Assembly: GCA_964628235.1 (NCBI GenBank)
Contig: CAZVLU010000045.1
Span: 1-28,368, forward strand
Direction of reading: 5' to 3'
Length of the DNA stretch: 28,368 bases
Origin: CAMAVH01 sp964628235
GTDB taxonomy: Bacteria; Pseudomonadota; Alphaproteobacteria; SMXQ01
Position numbers and translations under genes: made by a program. Under the pieces are notes generated by a model. That model ran no database searches. It was not told the origin of the DNA and saw nothing but the letters and a program-made list of their open reading frames with translations. This document shows positions 1 to 9,079 of this stretch, piece after piece; position 1 is the first letter of the stretch, and each line of letters begins with the position of its first letter.

Positions 1-2
1 GC

Positions 3-134
3 CTGACCCTGCTGGCCCCGGACATCGTCGAGGCGATTCTCGACGGAAGGCAGCCGGCCGCCTTGCAGATGGACGCTCTGTTGAAGCCCATGCCGCTAGA
101 GTGGGCGGCACAGCGAGCTGCGCTGGGCCTCTGA
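3..134 (+). CDS. Site-specific serine recombinase, C-terminal fragment (5' end outside window)
   Basis: The frame beginning at base 3 encodes 43 residues and stops with TGA at 132-134. It includes LAPDIVEAILDGRQP, then a PLEW-AAQR-like segment and a short hydrophobic end. From memory this pattern (LAPDIVEAIL-GRQP ... PL-W-EQR) is typical of the C-terminus of recombinase-family proteins (large serine recombinases) on alphaproteobacterial mobile elements. The resolvase catalytic domain and zinc-ribbon region would lie upstream, outside the window, so catalytic residues cannot be checked. Its place at the edge of a restriction island suggests it is the island's integrase. The family call is recall-based from a short fragment. 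Confidence 0.65.
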   Translation: MTLLAPDIVEAILDGRQPAALQMDALLKPMPLEWAAQRAALGL

Positions 135-221
135 CGCCGATCGCCGGCCACGAAACCGCGCGCCCGTCAAGTTTCTATTGCCCGGCGATCATCTCTCCAC
201 TAGCGTTATCGAAGAGCCCAG

Positions 222-241
222 TAACTAGGCATGCCTAGTTA
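222..241. promoter_or_regulatory. 20-bp perfect palindrome, candidate operator for the WYL regulator
   Basis: Bases 222-241 form an uninterrupted perfect palindrome with half-site TAACTAGGCA. It lies 30 bases upstream of the GTG start of the WYL-domain gene. BrxR/CapW regulators are known to bind inverted repeats upstream of their own defence operons. A weak promoter-like pair lies just upstream (TTGCCC at 178-183, TAGCGT at 201-206, spacer 17), which would put the palindrome near the transcription start, a classic repressor position. The palindrome is directly seen; its role is inferred. Confidence 0.6.
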
Positions 242-271
242 ACGGACGGATCATGTCATTGGGAGTCCAGG

Positions 272-1159
272 GTGGCGACAGCGAAGGCCGATCTGCGATG
301 GGGGGTCGAGCAACGACTCGAATTCATCGAGTTCCGGCTGTTTTGGGAGGGGCATGTGAACCGGGGCGATCTGATGGAGGCGTTCGGGGTGTCGGTGAAC
401 CAGGCGTCCACCGACCTGAACCGCTATATCGGAATGGCGCCGCAGAACATCCACTACGACAAGAGCGCTCGCGCCTATGTCCGCGGTGCAGAGTTCGCTC
501 CACAGTTCCTGAAACCCGACGCGAGCCGCTATCTCGCGCAGCTTAGATCTGTCGCCGACGGAATTCTGGATCGCGCCGATGCGTGGATCGGACAGTTTCC
601 CCCCTACGATGCTGCGCCGACGCCCGTGCGGGGCGTCAATGCCAAGACGCTGCGCGCAGTGGTCGCTGCGATCCGCCGGTCCGAAGCGATCGAGGTCAAG
701 TATCAGTCGCTGTCGCGGCCGGAGCCGCGCTGGCGTTGGATTGCGCCACACGCAATCGGCTTCGACGGGTTCCGCTGGCATACCCGGGCGTTCTGTCTCA
801 GCGACCGAAGCTTCAAGGACTTCCTGCTTTCGCGGATCATCGAGACCCGCGGCACCAAGCCAAGCGAGATGGGATCAGAGGCGGATCAAGATTGGAATGA
901 CGAAGTGGTGCTTGAGATCGGACCCCATCCCGATCTCTCAGATACCCAGAAGAAGGTGATCGCCCTGGATTACGGGATGCGTGGAGGAAGAGCGAAAATC
1001 CGGGTTCGAAAGGCGCTGCTCTACTACGCGCTCCGCAGGCTTGGCCTCGATACCGATCCGGCCGCGCGCCGTCCTCAAGATCAACAGATCGTATTGCTCA
1101 ATCGGGATGCAGCTGGCCCGAGCTTGGCGCGGCAGGACAATGGAGAGGTTCGGGTATGA
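272..1159 (+). CDS. WYL-domain transcriptional regulator (BrxR/CapW type)
   Basis: This 295-residue protein probably represses the downstream operon and responds to a nucleic-acid or nucleotide ligand through its WYL domain. The N-terminal winged helix covers about residues 10-75, with the segment RGDLMEAFGVSVNQASTDLNR (31-51) as the recognition unit, followed by HYDKSARAYV. The WYL-like domain is about 130-200 (IAPH at 157-160, FRWHTRAFC at 167-175, LLSRII at 185-190). A WCX-like C-terminal region completes the wHTH-WYL-WCX layout of BrxR/CapW proteins, and the length fits. The start is GTG at 272, preceded by GGGAG at 261-265. The stop overlaps the next start (ATGA). The adjacent upstream palindrome supports autoregulation. 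Family assignment is confident; the inducing signal is unknown. Confidence 0.85.
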   Translation: MATAKADLRWGVEQRLEFIEFRLFWEGHVNRGDLMEAFGVSVNQASTDLNRYIGMAPQNIHYDKSARAYVRGAEFAPQFLKPDASRYLAQLRSVADGILDRADAWIGQFPPYDAAPTPVRGVNAKTLRAVVAAIRRSEAIEVKYQSLSRPEPRWRWIAPHAIGFDGFRWHTRAFCLSDRSFKDFLLSRIIETRGTKPSEMGSEADQDWNDEVVLEIGPHPDLSDTQKKVIALDYGMRGGRAKIRVRKALLYYALRRLGLDTDPAARRPQDQQIVLLNRDAAGPSLARQDNGEVRV

Positions 1160-4100
1160 GCGAGACATTCTTCGAACGCCCGATCCTGAACTCGCCCTAC
1201 GAGTATCCGCGCCGACATTGGGAACTCGACGAGGACGGGCAGCCGACCAATCGCGTCACTGAAATACGGCGCCGATCCGACCTCATCACCCCGGTTCCGA
1301 AGCCGAAGAAGCGCCGCCAGGGACGCGGCAATCAGGCTCAGATGGTTTTTGGCGATGACGCCGGCCTGTCGTCGGAGGAGCAGGAGTACAACCCCACTCC
1401 GATCATCAACGAGGTCCGCACCTACGTCGAGGAATGGCGCAAGCTGCCCAATCCCGACCAATGGCTGGTCACGCCGGAAACCGCACGCCTTCTGACCCAT
1501 TGGCGACACCACACGTTCGAAGGTATCCGCCCGTTCTTCTGCCAGATCGAAGCGGTCGAGACCGCGATCTGGCTGACGGAGGTCGCGCCGAAGCTCGGTA
1601 CACGGACGAAGAAATTCTGGTCCCATATCGAGGGCGGCAACGCGCAGGCCAATCCGGAGCTCATGCGCCTGGCGCTGAAGCTCGCCACCGGCGCAGGCAA
1701 GACAACCGTGATGGCGATGCTGATCGCTTGGCAGACGGTCAATGCGGTCCGCCATCCGAACAGCAAGCAGTTCTCGCGCGGCTTTCTGGTCGTGGCGCCA
1801 GGCATCACCATCAAGGATCGCCTGCGCGTCCTGCTGCCCAACGATCCGGAGAGCTACTACCGGCACCGCGAGATCGTGCCGCCCGACATGCTCGCCGATA
1901 TCGACCGGGCCAAGATCGTCATTACCAACTATCACGCCTTCAAGTTGCGCGAGCGCATTTCCGTCTCCAAGGGCACCCGCACCGCCCTGGAAGGCTGGCG
2001 CGGCGAGACGCTGCAGACGCTGGAGACCGAAGGCCAGATGCTCCAGCGCGTCATGCCCGAACTCATGGGGCTCAAGAACATCGTCGTTCTGAATGACGAG
2101 GCGCATCACTGCTATCGCGAGCGGGTGAAGGACGCCGAAGGCGAAACTGAAGCTGACCTCAAGGGCGAGGATAAGGACGAGGCCAAGGCAAACAACGAGG
2201 CCGCCCGGATGTGGATCTCGGGGCTCGAGGCGGTCAAGCGTAAGCTTGGGATATCGCTCGTCTACGACCTCTCGGCCACGCCCTTCTTTTTGCGCGGCTC
2301 GGGTTATGCGGAAGGCACCCTGTTCCCGTGGACCATGAGCGACTTCTCCCTCATGGACGCGATCGAATGCGGCATCGTGAAGCTGCCGCGCGTTCCGGTC
2401 GCCGACAATATTCCAGGCGGCGACACGCCGAAGTTCCGCAATCTATGGGAGCACATCGGCAAGAAGCTGCCGAAGAAGGGCCGCAGTGCGGGCAAGTCGC
2501 TCGATCCGCTGAGCCTGCCGGCCGAGCTGCTGACCGCGCTCGAAGCGCTCTATGGCCACTATCAGAAAACGTTCGAGCTCTGGGAGAACGAGGGTATCGG
2601 CGTGCCGCCGGTCTTTATTGTGGTGTGCAACAATACCTCGACCTCGGAGCTGATCTACAAGTACGTCTCCGGCTTCCACCGCGAAAACGACGACGGGTCG
2701 AGCACACTGGAAAACGGCCGCCTGGCGTTGTTCCGCAATTACGACGACTACGGTAATCGCATAGCACGCCCGAACACGATCCTGATCGACTCGGCCCAGC
2801 TCGAATCCGGCGAAGCGCTCGACAAGGACTTCCGTGAGATGGCGGGCGACGAGATCGAACGCTTTCGCCGGGAGATGATCGAGCGTACCGGCGACGTCCA
2901 CGCCGCCGACAGCATCGATGACGCCACGCTCTTGCGCGAGGTCATGAACACCGTTGGCAAGAAGGGTCGGCTTGGCGAACAGGTGCGCTGTGTCGTCTCG
3001 GTCTCGATGCTGACGGAGGGATGGGACGCCAACACCGTCACCCATATCCTCGGCGTTCGCGCCTTCGGCACGCAGCTGCTGTGCGAGCAGGTGGTCGGCC
3101 GCGGCCTGCGTCGACAGTCCTATGACCTCAACGAGGAAGGGCTGTTCAACGTGGAGTATGCCGACGTGCTCGGCATTCCGTTCGACTTTGCCGCCAAACC
3201 GGTCGTCTCCCCACCCGCCAAACCGCGCGAGACGGTGCGGGTCCATGCCGTCAAACCGGACCGCGATGCGCTGGAGATCGTCTTTCCGCGCGTCGAGGGC
3301 TATCGCGTCGAACTGCCCGACGAGCGGCTGGAGGCGGCCTTCGGACGGGATCACGTCCTCCATCTGACGCCGGAGCTCGTCGGTCCGTCGGTCACCAAGA
3401 ACCAGGGCATCATCGGCGAAGGCGTCGATCTGACTGTCGCGCACCTGGAGGACATGCGGTCCTCGACCGTCCTGTTCCACCTCGCGCGACACCTTCTCTA
3501 CAACAAGTACCGCGATCCGGGAGAGGAGCCGAAGCTCCATTTGTTCGGGCAGCTCAAGCGCATCACGCGCCAATGGCTCGAAGGCGGTTATCTCAAGTGC
3601 TCGGGTGGCACCTATCCCGCGCAGCTGATCTACAAGGAGATCGCCGACATGGCGGCCGAACGGATCAAGGCCGCCATCACCGAAACGCTCGCCGGCGACC
3701 GGCCGGTCAAGGCCATCCTCGACGCCTACAACCCCACCGGCTCGACGGCCTTCGTCAACTTCACGACGTCGAAGGAAACGCGCTGGCAGACCGACCCGCG
3801 CAAGTGCCACGTGAACTGGGTCGTCTGCGACAGCGACTGGGAGGCGGAGTTCTGCCGTGTGGCAGAGGCGCACCCCAAGGTTCGCGCCTACGTCAAGAAC
3901 CAGAATCTTGGCCTCGACGTGCCCTACCTGATGGGTTCGACGCCCCGAAAATACATCCCGGACTTCATCGTCCAGGTGGACGACGGCCATCCAGAACCGC
4001 TGAACCTCATCGTCGAGATCAAGGGTTTCCGCGGCGAGGACGCCAAGGAGAAGGCGAACACCATGCGCGCCTATTGGGTGCCGGGCGTCAACAACCTCGA

Positions 4101-4224
4101 ACGATACGGCCGCTGGGCCTTCGCCGAGTTCACCGCCGTCTACGAGATCGAGGCGGAGTTCAACAAACTGATAGCTACGCAGCGTGAACACGCTGCCGCA
4201 GCCGTCGTCGATCACGAGGTGTGA
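1156..4224 (+). CDS. DEAD/DEAH helicase-nuclease, type III restriction Res-like (BPTD_3080-like family)
   Basis: A 1022-residue protein, probably the ATP-dependent restriction subunit that translocates on or cleaves DNA not protected by the partner methylase. Superfamily 2 motifs are clear: Walker A ATGAGKT with Lys182, DEAHH from Asp314, SAT from Ser373, and the Res-type C-terminal motifs LTEGWD (about 619) and GRGLRR (648-653). Near the C-terminus there is a PD-(D/E)XK nuclease signature: PD at 935-936, then EIK with Glu954 and Lys956. No key residue is missing. It overlaps the WYL gene by 4 bases; GGAGAGG at 1142-1148 is a good ribosome site. It also overlaps the DUF262 gene downstream. 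It resembles what I recall as the BPTD_3080 family of restriction endonucleases. Helicase-nuclease identity is strong; the exact restriction type is inferred. Confidence 0.88.
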   Translation: MSETFFERPILNSPYEYPRRHWELDEDGQPTNRVTEIRRRSDLITPVPKPKKRRQGRGNQAQMVFGDDAGLSSEEQEYNPTPIINEVRTYVEEWRKLPNPDQWLVTPETARLLTHWRHHTFEGIRPFFCQIEAVETAIWLTEVAPKLGTRTKKFWSHIEGGNAQANPELMRLALKLATGAGKTTVMAMLIAWQTVNAVRHPNSKQFSRGFLVVAPGITIKDRLRVLLPNDPESYYRHREIVPPDMLADIDRAKIVITNYHAFKLRERISVSKGTRTALEGWRGETLQTLETEGQMLQRVMPELMGLKNIVVLNDEAHHCYRERVKDAEGETEADLKGEDKDEAKANNEAARMWISGLEAVKRKLGISLVYDLSATPFFLRGSGYAEGTLFPWTMSDFSLMDAIECGIVKLPRVPVADNIPGGDTPKFRNLWEHIGKKLPKKGRSAGKSLDPLSLPAELLTALEALYGHYQKTFELWENEGIGVPPVFIVVCNNTSTSELIYKYVSGFHRENDDGSSTLENGRLALFRNYDDYGNRIARPNTILIDSAQLESGEALDKDFREMAGDEIERFRREMIERTGDVHAADSIDDATLLREVMNTVGKKGRLGEQVRCVVSVSMLTEGWDANTVTHILGVRAFGTQLLCEQVVGRGLRRQSYDLNEEGLFNVEYADVLGIPFDFAAKPVVSPPAKPRETVRVHAVKPDRDALEIVFPRVEGYRVELPDERLEAAFGRDHVLHLTPELVGPSVTKNQGIIGEGVDLTVAHLEDMRSSTVLFHLARHLLYNKYRDPGEEPKLHLFGQLKRITRQWLEGGYLKCSGGTYPAQLIYKEIADMAAERIKAAITETLAGDRPVKAILDAYNPTGSTAFVNFTTSKETRWQTDPRKCHVNWVVCDSDWEAEFCRVAEAHPKVRAYVKNQNLGLDVPYLMGSTPRKYIPDFIVQVDDGHPEPLNLIVEIKGFRGEDAKEKANTMRAYWVPGVNNLERYGRWAFAEFTAVYEIEAEFNKLIATQREHAAAAVVDHEV

Positions 4225-6149
4225 CCTTGGGGAAGCAGGCAGCATTCAAGACCAATCCGGTCAGCCTTGAAGAACTGCTCCGGCATTGCGGAAGCGGGAA
4301 GATCCAGCTTCCCGACTTTCAGCGCAGCTGGGTTTGGGATGAGGAGCGGATCAAAGGTCTGATCGCGTCGATCTCGCAAGCTTTTCCGGTCGGAGCCTTG
4401 ATGACGCTGGAAGTGAAGCCAGGAGCCGCCGATACCTTCGCGCGGCGCCCGATCCAGGGCGCCGATCCAATCGCAGCCGCTGGCGCGCCGGACCAGCTCC
4501 TCCTCGACGGCCAGCAGCGCATGACGTCACTCTACCAGACCTGCCTGCGGCGCGAGGTGGTGCAGACGGTCACGCCGCGGCTCAAGCTCGTGAAGCGCTG
4601 GTTCTACATCGATATCCGCAAGGCCATGAACCCGTCCGAGGATCGCGAGAACGCCATCGTTTCCGTGCCGGAGGATCGGCGGATTAAATCGGATTTCGAC
4701 CGGAAGATCGAACTCGATCTCTCCACGCCCGAGCTCGAATACCAGAACCTCATGTTCCCGCTGAACCAAGTTTTCGACTGGGACGAATGGCAGGACGGGT
4801 TCAACGAATACTGGCTGGAGAAGGATCCCGAGACGCGCAGGCTCTTCAAGCCGTTCAAGGATGAAGTCCTCCAGAACTTCAAGGCTTACCAGCTGCCGGT
4901 CATCGCACTGGGCCCCGACACCTCGCACGAAGCGGTCTGCCTCGTCTTCGAGAAGGTGAACACCGGCGGCAAGCCGCTCGACGCTTTCGAACTCGTCACC
5001 GCCATGTACGCCGCCCGCGGGCATCGCCTCCGCGACGACTGGCTCGGCGCTGATGGCCAGGCCGGGCTGCAGACACGGCTGCAGCTCTACGGCCGCGCGG
5101 CCGAGCAGAAGTTCGGTGTTCTGGAGAAGGTCGCCGCGACGGATGTCCTGCAGGCGATTGCGCTCCTGCACGGCGTCGAGAAGCGCGCGGCCGAAATCAC
5201 CGCGGGCCTTAAGGAGTCCGAGCTCTCCGCCGTCCGGGCGACGCGCCAGTCGCTGCTGGACCTGCCGCTGGAGTCCTATCTGAAGCACCGTGGTGCGGTC
5301 GAGGAAGGGTTCAAGACGGCTGCCCGCTTCCTCCGCCAGAACCACATCTACCGCGTCATCGACTTGCCCTATCAGGGCCAGCTCGTCCCGTTCGCCGCGA
5401 TCCTCGCGATCATCGGCCCGAAATTCGACCATGCCGCGGTTCGCGACCGGCTGGCGCGCTGGTTCTGGTGCGGCATCTTCGGCGAGCTATACGGCTCCGC
5501 CATCGAATCCCGCTTCGCGAAGGACGTGCTCGAAGTCCCCGCCTGGCTCGATGGCGGGCCCGAGCCCAGCACCATCACCGAAGGGCGTTTCCGCCCCGAA
5601 CGGCTGCGCACGCTGCGCACCCGCCTCTCCGCCGCCTACAAGGGCATCCACGCCCTGCTGATGGCCGAGGGCGCGATCGATTTCCGTTCGGGCCAGCCCT
5701 ACGGCCAGACGGTGTTTTTCGACGAGTATGTCGATATCCACCACATTTTTCCGCAGGACTGGTGCAAGAAGCAGAAGATCGAGCCGAAGGTCTTTGACAC
5801 CGTCGTCAACAAGACCCCGCTCAGCTACAAGACCAACCGCATCCTCGGCGGGGTCGCGCCTTCGGAGTATCTCTCCCGGCTGGAGATGGGCGGCAAGGAT
5901 ACGCCGCCCATCGCGCCCGACGCGCTGGACGAGTATCTCGCCAGCCACGCGATGGACCCGGCACTTCTCCGTGCCGACGAGTTCGAAGGGTTCATGGCAG
6001 ATCGCGAGGCGCGGCTCCTCGCCATGATCGCCAAGGCGACCGGCCACCCGGTCATCAAGGCCGGCGTGGCGCCTGAGGAAGGCGAAGATATCCCCCAGGA
6101 TGACGAGGGCTTCGATCTGCCCGACGCGCAAGCAGAGGAGGCCGCGTAA
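4221..6149 (+). CDS. DUF262 protein with C-terminal HNH-type nuclease motif (GmrSD-like)
   Basis: A 642-residue protein. The N-terminal DUF262 domain (ParB/Srx-like fold, NTPase in GmrS) is marked by IQLPDFQRSWVWDEERIKGL near residues 29-48 and LLDGQQRM around Asp96. The C-terminal part carries an HNH-type motif: DIHHIFPQDW with His507/His508, then Asn530 and Asn539 in NKTPLSYKTNR. DUF262 plus DUF1524/HNH architecture is that of type IV enzymes such as GmrSD, which cut modified phage DNA. Here it sits between a Res-like nuclease and a methylase. The GTG start overlaps the upstream stop (GTGA); a TTG at 4227, better spaced from GAGGT at 4216-4220, is an alternative. Domain calls are strong. 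Whether it acts alone on modified DNA or as part of the Res-Mod complex is not known. Confidence 0.85.
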   Translation: MTLGKQAAFKTNPVSLEELLRHCGSGKIQLPDFQRSWVWDEERIKGLIASISQAFPVGALMTLEVKPGAADTFARRPIQGADPIAAAGAPDQLLLDGQQRMTSLYQTCLRREVVQTVTPRLKLVKRWFYIDIRKAMNPSEDRENAIVSVPEDRRIKSDFDRKIELDLSTPELEYQNLMFPLNQVFDWDEWQDGFNEYWLEKDPETRRLFKPFKDEVLQNFKAYQLPVIALGPDTSHEAVCLVFEKVNTGGKPLDAFELVTAMYAARGHRLRDDWLGADGQAGLQTRLQLYGRAAEQKFGVLEKVAATDVLQAIALLHGVEKRAAEITAGLKESELSAVRATRQSLLDLPLESYLKHRGAVEEGFKTAARFLRQNHIYRVIDLPYQGQLVPFAAILAIIGPKFDHAAVRDRLARWFWCGIFGELYGSAIESRFAKDVLEVPAWLDGGPEPSTITEGRFRPERLRTLRTRLSAAYKGIHALLMAEGAIDFRSGQPYGQTVFFDEYVDIHHIFPQDWCKKQKIEPKVFDTVVNKTPLSYKTNRILGGVAPSEYLSRLEMGGKDTPPIAPDALDEYLASHAMDPALLRADEFEGFMADREARLLAMIAKATGHPVIKAGVAPEEGEDIPQDDEGFDLPDAQAEEAA

Positions 6150-9049
6150 TGGCGAAGAAACCGATCGAGGTCGAGGCGCTGAAGCACGACGCGGCGACGC
6201 GCAAGAACATCCCGACGGCCGAGTTTGAGAGCGTCATGCGCGAGGCGGACAAGACGCCGATCCAGCTCGCCTATGAGCGGCGCAACCGCGATCTCGATCC
6301 GCAGCTCGTCTGGCGCGGCAAGGACGAGCAGGACTGGTCGGACCTCATCGTCTCAGCCCCGCCGCTCTACATCCAGGAGAAGGTGCACCCCAAGGTCATC
6401 ATCGACGATCTGAAGCGGGAATCGAAGACGCGTGCCGACGAGGCCGCGCCGCCGATGGCCGACCTCTTCGCCGATTTCAACGGACTGCGGGATGCCGAGG
6501 CGGCGACCGAGTTCTACCAGCACGACCAGCACTGGTCGAACCGGATGATCTCGGGCGACTCGCTCTCGGTCATGGCGTCACTGGCCGAGCGCGAGGGGTT
6601 GCGCGGTCAGGTGCAGTGCATCTATTTCGATCCGCCCTACGGCATCAAGTTCAATTCCAACTTCCAGTGGTCCACCACCAGCCGCGACGTGAAAGACGGC
6701 GCGAAGGACCATGTGACGCGGGAACCCGAACAGGTGCGCGCCTTCCGCGACACCTGGAAGGACGGCATCCATTCCTACCTGACCTACTTACGCGACCGGC
6801 TGACCGTGGCGCGCGACCTACTGCACGAATCGGGGAGCATCTTCGTGCAGATCGGGGACGAGAACGTCCACCGTGTGCGAGCGCTGTTGGATGAGGTGTT
6901 CGGTGAGGATAATTTCTGTTCAGTTATTATTTTCAAGAAGACAAGCAGCGCAACTTCAAATCTAACCGCGACAATCACAGACAACATTCTCTGGTACGCG
7001 AAATCACGAGATCAGGTGAAGTTTCGTCAGCCGCTCACTGAGCGGGCTAAGCATACATTGAACGCGCAATATCGTTACGTCGAGGATGAATACGGGCTTA
7101 GCCGCTCACTCAAAGCTGATGAAATTGATCGTGCCGATGATTTCGGGCGCCGTTTTATGCCTTCGGGTCTCGCCGCCACAAGGCCAAGAGGCCCAAACGA
7201 CCTCGCTGATTTTCCCTTTGACGGAAAGTCTCCTTCACCAGGGAATCGGTGTTGGAAAACCAATCTCACCGGCATGGAGCGCCTCAAAAAGGGCAACAGG
7301 CTTGTACTCATTGGCAACACGCTCCGGTTTAAGCTTTTTGATGAAGACAAGCCGTATGTGACGATCAATGCTCTTTGGGAAGACACAATAATCAGTGGGT
7401 TCGCAGACCCCAGAGTCTATATCGTGCAGACAGCCACGAGAGTCATCGAGCGCTGCATCCTGATGACCTCCGACCCAGGCGATCTGGTTCTCGATCCTAC
7501 CTGCGGTTCGGGCACCACGGCCTATGTCGCCGAACAATGGGGGCGGCGCTGGATCACCGTGGACACCAGCCGCGTCGCCATCGCACTCGCCCGCTCGCGC
7601 CTGATGGGCGCGCGCTATCCTTATTACCTGCTGGCTGACAGCCCCGAGGGCCAAGCCAAGGAAGGCGAGGTCACTCGCACGGTCCCGAAGACGACGCCGA
7701 CCCGCGGCGATATCCGCATGGGCTTCGTCTACGAGCGCGTGCCGCACATCACGCTGAAGAGCATCGCCAATAACGCCGAAATCGATGTGATTTGGGAGCG
7801 GATGCAGCCCGCCGCCGAGGAGGCGCGGGCAGCCCTCAATGCCGCCCTGAAAGGACACCCGGAGCCCTTCAAGGTCGAAACCGGCGGCCGCGCCGGCAAG
7901 ACGATCGACTTTCGCAAGGAGGGCGAGGTCACGCTGCCCTCCGGCGAGCCCGCCCCCGCCGGCGGCTTCATGGAGTGGGAGATCCCGCGCGAGGCCCCCA
8001 AGGGCTGGCCCGAACCCGCCAAGGCCGCGCTCGCCCGCTTCTGGGAGGCGCGGATCGCGCGGCAGAAGGAAATCGATGCATCCATCGCCGCCAAGGCCGA
8101 ATTCGAATATCTCTACGACAAGCCTTATCCGGACAATTCGAAAATCCGCGTTGCCGGCCCCTTCACGGTCGAAAGCCTCTCGCCCCACCGCACACTAGCA
8201 GTGGATTGGAACGACGAGCTGATCGATGTGCTTGAAGCCGCCGAGGGCAAGCGCAAGGCGGCGGATCGCGACGAGAGCGTGACCGACTTCGCACACATGA
8301 TCCTGGAGAACCTGAAGACCGCCGGCGTCCAGCAGGCGCACAAGGAAGACCGGATCACGTTCACGGCGCTCACCGGCTGGCCCGGCCGTTTCATCTGCGC
8401 CGAGGGCGCCTTCATGGAGGGCGATCGCCAGAAGCGCGCCGGCATCTTCATCGGCCCCGAATTCGGCACCGTCAGCCGCCCGGACCTGGTCGCCGCCGCG
8501 CGCGAGGCCGGCGACGCCGGCTTCGACGTGCTGATCGCCTGCGCCTTCAACTACGACGCCCATTCCGCCGAGTTCGACAAGCTTGGCCGCGTGCCCGTGC
8601 TGAAAGCCCGCATGAACCCCGACCTGCATATGGGCGGGGACCTGAAATCGACCGGCGCCGGCAACCTCTTCGTCATCTTCGGCGAGCCCGACATCAAGAT
8701 CGATGACGCGGGCGACGGAATGATCCAGGTGAAGGTGTTCGGCGTCGACGTCTTCAAGCCGCAGTCGGGCGAAGTCGTCTCCGAAGGTACCGACGGCATC
8801 GCGCTCTGGATGCTCGACACCGACTACAACGAGGAAAGCTTCTTCGTCCGTCACGCCTACTTCCTCGGCGCCAACGATCCTTATAAGGCGTTGAAGACGA
8901 CCCTGAAGGCCGAGATCGACGAGGAGGCCTGGGAAAGCCTGCACAGCGACACGTCGCGCCCCTTCCCGAAGCCGGTGTCGGGCCGGATTGCTGTGAAAGT
9001 CATCAACCACCTCGGCGACGAGGTCATGAAGGTGTTCTCGGTGGGGTGA
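6149..9049 (+). CDS. Site-specific DNA methyltransferase, beta class (type III Mod-like)
   Basis: A 966-residue amino-methyltransferase expected to protect host DNA from the Res-like nuclease. Motif IV is DPPY (residues 161-164); the SAM-binding motif I DPTCGSGTT is at 449-457. The order IV-TRD-I defines the beta class (N6-adenine or N4-cytosine). The target-recognition region lies between them, about residues 253-430. The long C-terminal half (about 460-966) has no motif I recognise but resembles other roughly 950-residue methylases of this kind. The ATG overlaps the upstream stop (TAATG), with AGAGGAGG at 6134-6141. Bases 6905-7440 are clearly poorer in GC than the rest (for example 22/60 GC at 6901-6960 and 27/60 at 7321-7380, against 41/60 at 7501-7560), which suggests an exchanged recognition domain. 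Confidence 0.9.
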   Translation: MAKKPIEVEALKHDAATRKNIPTAEFESVMREADKTPIQLAYERRNRDLDPQLVWRGKDEQDWSDLIVSAPPLYIQEKVHPKVIIDDLKRESKTRADEAAPPMADLFADFNGLRDAEAATEFYQHDQHWSNRMISGDSLSVMASLAEREGLRGQVQCIYFDPPYGIKFNSNFQWSTTSRDVKDGAKDHVTREPEQVRAFRDTWKDGIHSYLTYLRDRLTVARDLLHESGSIFVQIGDENVHRVRALLDEVFGEDNFCSVIIFKKTSSATSNLTATITDNILWYAKSRDQVKFRQPLTERAKHTLNAQYRYVEDEYGLSRSLKADEIDRADDFGRRFMPSGLAATRPRGPNDLADFPFDGKSPSPGNRCWKTNLTGMERLKKGNRLVLIGNTLRFKLFDEDKPYVTINALWEDTIISGFADPRVYIVQTATRVIERCILMTSDPGDLVLDPTCGSGTTAYVAEQWGRRWITVDTSRVAIALARSRLMGARYPYYLLADSPEGQAKEGEVTRTVPKTTPTRGDIRMGFVYERVPHITLKSIANNAEIDVIWERMQPAAEEARAALNAALKGHPEPFKVETGGRAGKTIDFRKEGEVTLPSGEPAPAGGFMEWEIPREAPKGWPEPAKAALARFWEARIARQKEIDASIAAKAEFEYLYDKPYPDNSKIRVAGPFTVESLSPHRTLAVDWNDELIDVLEAAEGKRKAADRDESVTDFAHMILENLKTAGVQQAHKEDRITFTALTGWPGRFICAEGAFMEGDRQKRAGIFIGPEFGTVSRPDLVAAAREAGDAGFDVLIACAFNYDAHSAEFDKLGRVPVLKARMNPDLHMGGDLKSTGAGNLFVIFGEPDIKIDDAGDGMIQVKVFGVDVFKPQSGEVVSEGTDGIALWMLDTDYNEESFFVRHAYFLGANDPYKALKTTLKAEIDEEAWESLHSDTSRPFPKPVSGRIAVKVINHLGDEVMKVFSVG

Positions 9050-9079
9050 GCGCCTTGAAGCTCAACAGGTCGGTGGGGG

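Noticed and set aside
2443..4245. A 600-residue open frame antisense to the Res-like gene
   Set aside because: High GC makes long antisense frames common; the composition is Arg/Asp/Val-rich and without any domain, and the plus strand carries clear helicase motifs.
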